A stretch of DNA of 64,000 bases, taken from contig NZ_VOSL01000043.1 of assembly GCF_007997005.1 (NCBI RefSeq), positions 114,753 to 178,752 on the forward strand, read 5' to 3'. The notes beneath the pieces were generated by a model. It was given only the letters and a program-made list of their open reading frames with translations. It made no database searches and was not told the DNA's origin. Position numbers and translations under genes: made by a program. The stretch comes from Lujinxingia vulgaris. Its GTDB lineage: Bacteria; Myxococcota_A; Bradymonadia; Bradymonadales; Bradymonadaceae. This document shows, piece by piece, positions 57,686 to 64,000 of this stretch (position 1 is the stretch's first letter; each line of letters opens with the position of its first letter).

Positions 57686-58423
57686 GTGAACACTCGCCAG
57701 ACACTCCTGATCGCCGCCGGGGCCCTGCTTTTGAGCGCTTGCGCCAACAGCAACGAGGTCGCGCAGACCCCGATCATCGTGCCCTCGGCCGCCACCTCCG
57801 CCCCGCAGTACCAGGGCGATGGCTCCATCCCGCCGCAGCGCTACGTCGTACGCATGAGCGACGGCTCCCGCGACTGGGAGGTGGAGTTCCCGGAAGTCGC
57901 CACCGGCTACGAGATGCGCATCCCGCTGGGCGACGAGGGCGAAAAGAGCGACGTCTACCCCACGCATCACCCGCTCACCCCGGCCGACCGCGAACTCATT
58001 GAACATCTGCGCCGCACCAACCCCAACTTCGAGCGGGAGGGCACCTTCGTCGACGGCGAACACGCCACCGACCGCATCGCTGGTGAGGTGGAAGCCGAGC
58101 CGCGCCGGCGCCCCGAGGGCCGCGCCGAAGACGCGCCCGCTCCAAGCCGCCCCAGCTACTACCGCGGCGTCGAAGAGATCAAACGCCTGGCCGCCTCCGG
58201 CAACCACGAGATGGCCATGGTGCACCTCACCGACCTGGAGCGCTATTACCCCGACGACGTGCAACTTCTGATGATGAAGGGCACCCTCTGGAGCTTTCTG
58301 GGCCGCGAAGCCCTGGCTCGCCAGGCCTGGGAACAGGTCTTGCAAATCGAGCCCGACAACCGCGAAGTCATCGATGCGCTGCGCCAGCTCGACCAGGGCC
58401 CCGACACCGAAGATCTCGACTGA
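57686..58423 (+). CDS. TPR lipoprotein
   Basis: The assigned start is GTG 57686, with AAGGA seven bases upstream; a longer frame begins within the previous gene but has no signal peptide. The 245-residue product has a lipobox (LLLSAC), an Asn/Ser linker and then a beta-rich part (YVVRMSDGSRDWEVEFPEVA). A C-terminal TPR pair (EIKRLAASGNHEMAMVHLTD ... EALARQAWEQVLQIEPDN) completes it. Likely a periplasmic scaffold of the same complex. Confidence 0.8.
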   Translation: MNTRQTLLIAAGALLLSACANSNEVAQTPIIVPSAATSAPQYQGDGSIPPQRYVVRMSDGSRDWEVEFPEVATGYEMRIPLGDEGEKSDVYPTHHPLTPADRELIEHLRRTNPNFEREGTFVDGEHATDRIAGEVEAEPRRRPEGRAEDAPAPSRPSYYRGVEEIKRLAASGNHEMAMVHLTDLERYYPDDVQLLMMKGTLWSFLGREALARQAWEQVLQIEPDNREVIDALRQLDQGPDTEDLD

Positions 58424-58483
58424 ACACAACGCCTTCCTCACCCGCAGCGCGCGCCTCACCGGCGCCCCCTGCACGGAGATACC

Positions 58484-59260
58484 ATGCACGTTTTCATCGG
58501 CGCGCTGATCGTCATCGCCACATTTCTGACGGCTTTTCAGTACATCAGTCAGGAGTTCAGCGGTTTTTTCAACATGTACTCCGCCATCCTGCTCGGCGGG
58601 GTGCCCATCGGCCTGATGATCCTCACCTACCGATTCGGCGTCATCGGCTCGGCCTTCAAGGGCCTGGGCCGCGCGCTCATCGGCAACCCGGCCTCCGAGC
58701 GCGATCGCCTGGTCGAGCACCTGCTGGCCTTCGCCCGCGCCATCCGCTCCGAGCGACCCGCCGAAGCCTCCGCCATCATCGAGCGCGAGCCCGACCCGAT
58801 GTTCAAACACCTCGGCCGTCAGCTCCTCCAGCAGACCCACGCCGAAGAGCTTGAGCTCGACGCCCTGGTCATCGGCCGACGCGAGCTCTCCACCTTCCAG
58901 AATGGCGAGCGCGTCTTTGGCAGCCTGGGCGACTTCGCCCCGGCCATGGGCATGATCGGTACCGTCATCGGCCTGATTCAACTTCTGGCCAACATGCGCG
59001 ACTTCGAAAAGCTCGGCCCGGGCATGGCCATCGCCCTCTTGACCACCTTCTACGGCCTTCTGCTCGCGCACCTCCTCTACCTTCCGCTCGCTCGCCTGAT
59101 TGGCCAGCGCCGACTGCAACGCGCCGAGAACTTAAACCTGGTCGTCGACGCCATGCTCAAGATCGCGCGTCGCCGCCCCCTGCATGAACTTCAGCAACTT
59201 CTCAGCGAGGGACGCCAGGCCGCGCTCACCCCGGTCGAGCCCTCCAGGAGGAGCGCGTGA
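58484..59260 (+). CDS. MotA-like proton-channel stator subunit
   Basis: The 258-residue protein has a MotA layout: two N-terminal membrane helices (about 2-22 and 29-52), a large cytoplasmic region rich in Arg/Glu, and two C-terminal helices (about 148-167 and 178-200). The MotA signature is present as FAPAMGMIGTVIGLIQLL and GPGMAIALLTTFYGLLLAHLL. Flagellar and other MotA/TolQ/ExbB proteins form an ion channel with MotB/TolR/ExbD. The overlap of its stop with the next start and the presence of a MotB-like gene support a stator unit. Confidence 0.9.
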   Translation: MHVFIGALIVIATFLTAFQYISQEFSGFFNMYSAILLGGVPIGLMILTYRFGVIGSAFKGLGRALIGNPASERDRLVEHLLAFARAIRSERPAEASAIIEREPDPMFKHLGRQLLQQTHAEELELDALVIGRRELSTFQNGERVFGSLGDFAPAMGMIGTVIGLIQLLANMRDFEKLGPGMAIALLTTFYGLLLAHLLYLPLARLIGQRRLQRAENLNLVVDAMLKIARRRPLHELQQLLSEGRQAALTPVEPSRRSA

Positions 59261-60018
59261 CACAGCTGATTCAGGAGCGCTTTAACGAAGACGTCCCCAC
59301 CGGACAGGCCGGCTGGCTGGTGAGCTACGCCGACATGATGACGATCCTGCTCACCTTCATGATCCTGCTCCTCTCGATCTCGACCATCGCCCAGACCAAA
59401 TACGATCTTCTGGTCCAGGCGTTCACCGGCTCGCGCGCCGGCAACCTCCACGAGGTTCAGGAGAAGATCGATCGCGTCATTGAAGAGCAGGCCCTCGGCG
59501 GCGAGGTGCAGACGTTGTTGGATGATGAGGGGTTGAAGATTCAGTTCTCCAACGCGCTCCTCTTTAACTCCGGCAGCGCCGAACTCTTGCCGCGCGCGCT
59601 GGAGGTCTTTGGGCCGATTGAGCGCCACCTCGTCGACGACTTAGGCCCGACCTACGGTCTTGTGATCGAAGGCTATACCGACGACGTGCCGGTGGTCTCC
59701 GGGCGCTACCGTTCCAACTGGGAGCTCTCCACCTCGCGGGCGATTCACGTGATGGAGCGCCTTGCCGCGGCCGGCCTCGATCGCCGCCGGATGTCGGTGC
59801 AGGGTTTTGCCGACACCCGCCCGGCCACCGAGGTCGACCTCTACGACACGACCACCGTCGACGCCCTCGATGAGGCCGCGCTCAACGAGGTCCGCGGCGC
59901 CAACCGCCGCGTGGTCATTCGCATCGACGCGCTCGATCCCGATCTTGTGCAACGCCTCTACCCCGACGCCGACTCCCCGGGCGACGCCGTGCCGGAAAGC
60001 CCCCAGGAGATCTTCTGA
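59257..60018 (+). CDS. MotB-like stator subunit with OmpA-type peptidoglycan-binding domain
   Basis: Translation seems to start at GTG 59257, overlapping the MotA-like stop. The 253-residue protein has a single membrane helix (about 20-42) with the ion-carrying Asp26 in VSYADMMTILLTFMI, and a periplasmic OmpA/MotB domain (about 95-215) with GYTDDVPV, SNWELSTSRA and a variant of the conserved R-x-N-R (ANRRVVIRI). It should anchor the stator to peptidoglycan. Confidence 0.92.
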   Translation: MTQLIQERFNEDVPTGQAGWLVSYADMMTILLTFMILLLSISTIAQTKYDLLVQAFTGSRAGNLHEVQEKIDRVIEEQALGGEVQTLLDDEGLKIQFSNALLFNSGSAELLPRALEVFGPIERHLVDDLGPTYGLVIEGYTDDVPVVSGRYRSNWELSTSRAIHVMERLAAAGLDRRRMSVQGFADTRPATEVDLYDTTTVDALDEAALNEVRGANRRVVIRIDALDPDLVQRLYPDADSPGDAVPESPQEIF

Positions 60019-61820
60019 TGCTACGTGCCCGACACCACCTTATCTTCGCACTTCTTGCCGCCACCTTCGCGCTCTGTGCGTCTCCAGCGTTTGCCCAGGG
60101 TCGCACCGGTGAGCGCGCCGCCATCGAGGGCACCCGCGCCCAGGCCGAGGCTCTGGCCCGCGCCGAGCTCGAGGGCCTTTTGAGCCGCCTCTGCCCCGGG
60201 CGCTGCGAGCTTGTGGAGCTGCGCGCGGTGGTCGAGGCCCCGCGCGCCGTCGGCCGCGTCACCCCGGGCTTTGGTGACGCTGTGGCCGGCTCAAGCTACG
60301 AGACCCGGGTGAGCCGCATTGAGGCCACGGTGCTCCTCGACAGCAAGCTGCCGCAGAACTTCCGCGCCAACATCGCGCGCATGGCGCAGTTTCGCCTGCA
60401 AGACATCGCCCCCACCATCGAGGTGCGCCCGGAGTTTTTGGACTTCCCCGAGCCGCAGCTCCCGCCGATGCCTCCGATGATGCAGGAAGAGCCCCGGCCC
60501 GCCCCGCGCCCCGCACCTCTGCCGCCGATGCCCGAGGTTGACGATCCGGAGCCCGAACCGGCAGCCGAGCCCGCTCCCGCCGCCGAAGTTCCCGCCGACG
60601 AGGGCCGCCCCCTCTGGCAGGACGCGCTGCCCTGGATCGCGCTCCTGGCCACTCTGCTGATCTTGAGCTTTTTGATCATCATGATCTTGCGCCGCCTCGA
60701 AGCGCTGACCGATCGCCGCAATGAGCCTGCCCCCGAGCCCGCCCGCCCCGCCGACGAGGCTCCCGACGCCCGCCCACGCGCGATGCCCGACGTCGACCGA
60801 CTTCGCGACGAGCTCAAGCACTCGCGCCCGGTGCTCAACCGCATGCTCCGCGCCTGGATCACCGACGAGCCCGCCGAGGTCGCGCTCCTGGTGCGCCTCG
60901 TCGGCTCCGACATCTTAAGCGACGTGCGCCGCGACGCCTCGCTGCGCGCCCCGATGGAGACCATCGCCGAAGAAGTCGCCCGCCGCGACCAGGCCCTCGA
61001 CGCCGAAGAGGCCCACGCCATCGCCGAGAAGGCCCGCGCGCGCCTGACCGCCCAGCAGGTCCTCGACGACGGCTCCACCGACGCCGAGTGGGAGTTTCTC
61101 GAAGGCCTGGGGCTGGCGCATATCGCCACTCTGTTGGAGAGCTGCACCCGTCGGGAGCGCGCCTTTGTGCTCACCCGGCTCTCGCCAGTGGTGCGCTCGC
61201 GTTACCTGGAGGGGCTGGAGAGCGAGGAGCGGCGCGATCTTCTTCTGGAGACCAGCGACGCCGACTCCCTCTCCCGCACCCAGGCTCGCGAGCTCGCCGC
61301 ACGCCAGCGCGCGATGGCCGAGGAGTTCATCGACGCCGGCCGCGAAGCCCAGGGCCAGGCCTCCATGATGCTCGAGATGATCGAAGCGCTCGCGCTGCGC
61401 GAGCAGGAAGACATCCTGCGCGATATCCTCGCCAAGAAACCCGCCGTCGCCGACGTCGTCCTCTCCCAGATGGTTCTGGAGTCGGCGGCGATGCACGTGC
61501 CGGATGAGCCTCTGGCCAACGCCCTGCACCGCATCCCCGTCGAGACGCTGGCGCTCTTTATGCGCGGCACCCGCCGCGACATCGCCGATCACCTCCTGGC
61601 GCGCGCGCCCGCCTCGACCCGACAGGCCCTGGCCACCGAGCTCTCGCTGGACATCCCCTCCACCCGCGCGGAATTTCTGGAGGCGCGCCGTACCTTCTCT
61701 CAAACACTGCGCACCACCCTGGCACGCGATGGCTTTGAGGTCGCCACCTACAACGCCAACGCGCTGCGCCGCGGGGCCCACGCCCGACAGGCCCCGCCCA
61801 CCGAGCCCGAGGTCCTCTGA
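60018..61820 (+). CDS. FliF-FliG-like hybrid, candidate rotor of a MotAB-driven machine
   Basis: The 600-residue protein has a signal peptide (ASPAFAQ) and a periplasmic region (about 28-150). The part RIEATVLLDSKLPQNF resembles the FliF ring-building segment before its second membrane helix. After a Pro-rich linker comes one membrane helix (about 204-224) and a cytoplasmic part. Residues 362-400 (LGLAHIATLLESCTRRERAF) resemble the FliG middle domain, and 495-572 (PDEPLANALHRIPVETLALF, then MRGTRRDIADHLLA) resemble the FliG C-terminal torque domain. The order FliF-end to FliG in one chain is unusual. It directly follows the MotB-like gene. Confidence 0.78.
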   Translation: MLRARHHLIFALLAATFALCASPAFAQGRTGERAAIEGTRAQAEALARAELEGLLSRLCPGRCELVELRAVVEAPRAVGRVTPGFGDAVAGSSYETRVSRIEATVLLDSKLPQNFRANIARMAQFRLQDIAPTIEVRPEFLDFPEPQLPPMPPMMQEEPRPAPRPAPLPPMPEVDDPEPEPAAEPAPAAEVPADEGRPLWQDALPWIALLATLLILSFLIIMILRRLEALTDRRNEPAPEPARPADEAPDARPRAMPDVDRLRDELKHSRPVLNRMLRAWITDEPAEVALLVRLVGSDILSDVRRDASLRAPMETIAEEVARRDQALDAEEAHAIAEKARARLTAQQVLDDGSTDAEWEFLEGLGLAHIATLLESCTRRERAFVLTRLSPVVRSRYLEGLESEERRDLLLETSDADSLSRTQARELAARQRAMAEEFIDAGREAQGQASMMLEMIEALALREQEDILRDILAKKPAVADVVLSQMVLESAAMHVPDEPLANALHRIPVETLALFMRGTRRDIADHLLARAPASTRQALATELSLDIPSTRAEFLEARRTFSQTLRTTLARDGFEVATYNANALRRGAHARQAPPTEPEVL

Positions 61821-62926
61821 TGCGACGCCTATCACTAATGGTATTGTTGGTCGCCCTGGCGTTCTCCGCCCTGAGCAGCTGCACGCTGATCCGCTACATC
61901 GATCCGCCCCCGCCCCCCGGCGAGGAGCCCGATCCCAAAGTCGTCGACGTGCTCGTGCTGGTTGACCTTCCCCGCGGCTCGGCCAACCTGATGGCCGGCT
62001 ACGCCGGCTTTATGGAGATGTTCGAATACGCGCTTGGCGAGTACAACATCGCCACCCGCCAGGTCGCTATCGCGCCGCTTTACCGCCGCCAGGGCGACAC
62101 CCCGCCCCTGATCTACGGTCGCCCCTCGCTGACATCCACCTCCGGGCAAAACGAGGTCACGCCCCGCAACGACGGCAGCAACTTCCGCGAGCCCACCCCG
62201 GGAGACGAAGACACCTCCGAGCCTCGCCCCGAACCCGACGAAGAACCCACCCCCGATGAACCCAATATCGGCGAGCCTCGATGGGACGACATCGGCGGCG
62301 GGCCCGGCCAGAACTTCGGCCTGGCCGAGACTCTACTCTACTACATCGGTGATGACGGCCAGCGTCACCTCGACACCCGCACTGAAGTCCCCGGCGAGAA
62401 CCTCGCTGCGCTCGGCCTCGACCTCGACCGCGCCACGATCTTCGATCCGACGGGCACGATCACCGACTCCCGCGCCTACTTCAAAGAGGCCGCTGACGGC
62501 TTTGTGGTGATCTACCTGACCGGCACCTCACGCCCCTGCGCCCACGGCGACCAGGCCTGCCAGCTCGACGGCAAAAACCCGGCGGCCTACTTCAGCGCCA
62601 CCGACGACGCCAACCTCGCAAGCTGGCTCGCGCTGCCCGGCCCCTCCGGCTTAAGCCCCGCACGCATCTTCCACATGCCGGTGGCCAGCGCCGAGGAAGT
62701 CTCCTTCGACCAGTTCGCCGACCGCTGCCTGGCCGAACCTAACTTCCCGGCCGGCGCCCTGGATGTAATGGAGCCCTCGGAGAATGCCTACTTCGGCCCC
62801 TTCATCGACCAGCTTCGCGCCGATGGCGGCCAGGGCTACAACATCGACCTCTGCCAGGCTCTCTCCTCGCGTTCCGACCGTGCAGCGCTGAGCGCTGCCG
62901 CCTACCTGCAACGCCTGCTGCGCTGA
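61820..62926 (+). CDS. lipoprotein with VWA-like start
   Basis: The stop of the previous gene overlaps this start by one base (TGATG). The 368-residue product has a lipobox (ALSSC) and a segment VVDVLVLVDLPRGSANLMAG that resembles the first strand and metal motif region of VWA domains, though DxSxS is not intact. A long Asp/Glu/Pro linker and a C-terminal domain with several cysteines (RPCAHGDQACQLDG) follow. A partner role in the complex is inferred from operon position. Confidence 0.72.
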   Translation: MRRLSLMVLLVALAFSALSSCTLIRYIDPPPPPGEEPDPKVVDVLVLVDLPRGSANLMAGYAGFMEMFEYALGEYNIATRQVAIAPLYRRQGDTPPLIYGRPSLTSTSGQNEVTPRNDGSNFREPTPGDEDTSEPRPEPDEEPTPDEPNIGEPRWDDIGGGPGQNFGLAETLLYYIGDDGQRHLDTRTEVPGENLAALGLDLDRATIFDPTGTITDSRAYFKEAADGFVVIYLTGTSRPCAHGDQACQLDGKNPAAYFSATDDANLASWLALPGPSGLSPARIFHMPVASAEEVSFDQFADRCLAEPNFPAGALDVMEPSENAYFGPFIDQLRADGGQGYNIDLCQALSSRSDRAALSAAAYLQRLLR

Positions 62927-62932
62927 CCTTTG

Positions 62933-63481
62933 ATGCAACCTCGCGCCTCCCAGATCGCCACCCAGGTGGCCGCCATGGCCATGAGCTTCGCCGTGGGCCT
63001 GCTCCTTGGCCCACGGCTCTGCGCGCCGCCGCCCGCCGAGGTCGAAGCCCCCGCGCCTTGCCCTGAGCCTGATACCCGCATTGTGGAGCGCTGCCCCGAA
63101 GAGCCTCCTCCCGAGGTTGAGAAACCCGCGCCGGCAAAACCCGTCAAGCCCTCGCGTGCGAAAACGGTCAAACGCGATCCTCCCCTGCCTGAGAGCCCAC
63201 CGCCCACCACCGCCGAAGATCGCCAGCGCCTGCTGGCCTGGGCGCGCGACCAATCCATCTCCCTGCAGGGCTGCACGCGCGACCCCGGCACCACCTACCG
63301 CCTCAGCGTCACGCTGACCCTCGATGAGGCTCGCAGCATCAACAACGTCAGCCTCAACGCCGGCCCCGACACCCTCGACGAAGGCCTGCGACGCTGCCTC
63401 GAAACCCGCATCGCCGACTGGACCCTCCCCGACGATCTGGCGCCTGCCCACCGCCGCCTGGTCTTCGGCCTGACCCTCTAA
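62933..63481 (+). CDS. TonB/TolA-like periplasmic protein
   Basis: ATG 62933 is chosen (a TTG one codon earlier is possible). The 182-residue product has an N-terminal membrane helix (QVAAMAMSFAVGLLLGP), a long Pro/Glu/Ala-rich and Lys/Pro-rich linker (PAPAKPVKPSRAKTVKRD) and a C-terminal domain RLSVTLTLDEARSINNV with RRCLETRIADWTLPDD. The domain order matches TonB/TolA-type proteins or AgmX/PglI-like C-terminal domains of myxobacteria. It may connect the inner and outer membrane parts of the machine. Confidence 0.72.
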   Translation: MQPRASQIATQVAAMAMSFAVGLLLGPRLCAPPPAEVEAPAPCPEPDTRIVERCPEEPPPEVEKPAPAKPVKPSRAKTVKRDPPLPESPPPTTAEDRQRLLAWARDQSISLQGCTRDPGTTYRLSVTLTLDEARSINNVSLNAGPDTLDEGLRRCLETRIADWTLPDDLAPAHRRLVFGLTL

Positions 63482-63500
63482 GCCCCACCGGAGTCACCCC

Positions 63501-64000
63501 ATGCTGTACCGCAAGCTTCTTATCGCCATCACCCTCGCCATCACCCCGCTGAGCGCCTGCGGCGGAGGCGACCATGACCACAGCCACCACCACGGCGACG
63601 AGCACGACGATCACAACGAAGACGCCGACAGCGACCGCCTCACCCTCTCCGACCCCGACTCCGGCGACGTCCTCGTCGTCGCCTCCACCGGCCACCGCCA
63701 CGGTGAGATTCCCCCCGTCGCCGAAGATCAATCTCTGACGATGGCGCTCGGCTTCGCCGACGCCGAGGACAACCCGCTCGACCTCTCCGGCAACCTGCAC
63801 GCCGAGCTCCGCTTCGCCGACGGCGCCCCCGAAGACATCCTCGAGTTGAGCCTCGACGATAACCTCCTCACCTTAACCTCCCTCAAACGCGGCCAGACCT
63901 TCTTCCACATCCAGCTCTTCGAAGACGACACCCTGCGCTTTGAATCCCCCGCCCTGGTCGCCCGTGTGGTCACCCTTGGCGAGGAGCACGTCCACGATCA
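63501..64000 (+). CDS. His/Asp-rich lipoprotein, 3' end outside window
   Basis: ATG 63501 follows GGAG (63490-63493) at good spacing, and the frame is open to the last base. The visible 166 residues begin with a lipoprotein signal peptide (lipobox PLSAC). A His/Asp-rich stretch (GGGDHDHSHHHGDEHDDHNE) follows that should bind metal ions such as Zn or Cu. Next is a beta-rich domain (VLVVASTGHRHGEIPPVAED; LRFADGAPEDILELSLDDN). The region resembles no recognised enzyme. It may belong to the upstream operon or to a metal-sensing function. Confidence 0.8.
   Translation, partial: MLYRKLLIAITLAITPLSACGGGDHDHSHHHGDEHDDHNEDADSDRLTLSDPDSGDVLVVASTGHRHGEIPPVAEDQSLTMALGFADAEDNPLDLSGNLHAELRFADGAPEDILELSLDDNLLTLTSLKRGQTFFHIQLFEDDTLRFESPALVARVVTLGEEHVHD

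Noticed and set aside
58484-61820. Zorya-type anti-phage system (ZorA/ZorB are MotA/MotB-like)
   Set aside because: ZorA has a long C-terminal tail, absent in this 258-residue protein. ZorC/ZorD or ZorE are absent, and the neighbours are outer-membrane barrels and lipoproteins.

Overview
The window is high-GC DNA from a Gram-negative bacterium whose proteome is very rich in lipoproteins. Supporting signs are many LxxC lipoboxes followed by Asp-rich stalks, predicted outer-membrane barrels, thrombospondin type 3 repeats, TPR proteins, a fused alpha-beta E1 dehydrogenase and the gene order yceD-rpmF ... rpiB-nrdR-ribD-ribE-ribBX-ribH-nusB. Together these suggest a deltaproteobacterium in the broad sense (Myxococcota or Bradymonadales-like). 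The assignment is inferred from gene content, not from a marker phylogeny. I saw no tRNA, rRNA, CRISPR array, insertion sequence or prophage.

Layout. 1-5.2 kb: end of a TPR protein, pterin carbinolamine dehydratase, a 42-bp tandem array, an unknown protein and a lipoprotein. 5.4-17.3 kb: large secreted lipoproteins, several with folds typical of carbohydrate-active or surface proteins, mixed with a reductase-like protein, a methyltransferase and an MBL-fold hydrolase. 17.3-22.2 kb: fused E1 dehydrogenase, a small GNAT and an ABC-F ATPase. 22.7-30.5 kb: one 2588-residue lipoprotein with about 48 calcium-type repeats, a TIG-like domain and three glycine-rich modules. 30.6-34.9 kb: VOC protein, HEAT-like protein, a second 42-bp-periodic array and a three-gene module (ADP-ribosyltransferase-like toxin, middle protein, SecB-like chaperone) enclosed by two copies of one terminator sequence. 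34.9-42.5 kb: leuS, a tandem thioredoxin-fold protein, an M23 peptidase lipoprotein, YceD and L32. 42.6-48.0 kb: an imperfect palindrome, an ACP-RpiB fusion, nrdR, the riboflavin genes and nusB. 48.0-51.0 kb: a lipoprotein, an MBL-fold hydrolase and a winged-helix/TM2 protein. 51.1 kb to the end: one tightly packed operon, at least 12 genes long.

Two systems stand out. The module at 33.2-34.8 kb has the architecture of a toxin-antitoxin-chaperone anti-phage system of the CmdTAC kind: an ART-like toxin, a putative antitoxin and a SecB-like chaperone in overlapping genes. The operon at 51-64 kb encodes a MotA-like and a MotB-like stator, and beside them a single protein joining a FliF-like periplasmic segment and membrane helix to a FliG-like cytoplasmic domain. 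No flagellar genes are near. Around them are outer-membrane barrels, TPR lipoproteins and a TonB/TolA-like protein. I read this as an ion-driven, envelope-spanning machine that has borrowed the flagellar torque interface. Its job is unknown.

Functions were assigned by reading motifs by eye. No database search was possible, so family calls for poorly conserved proteins are tentative.
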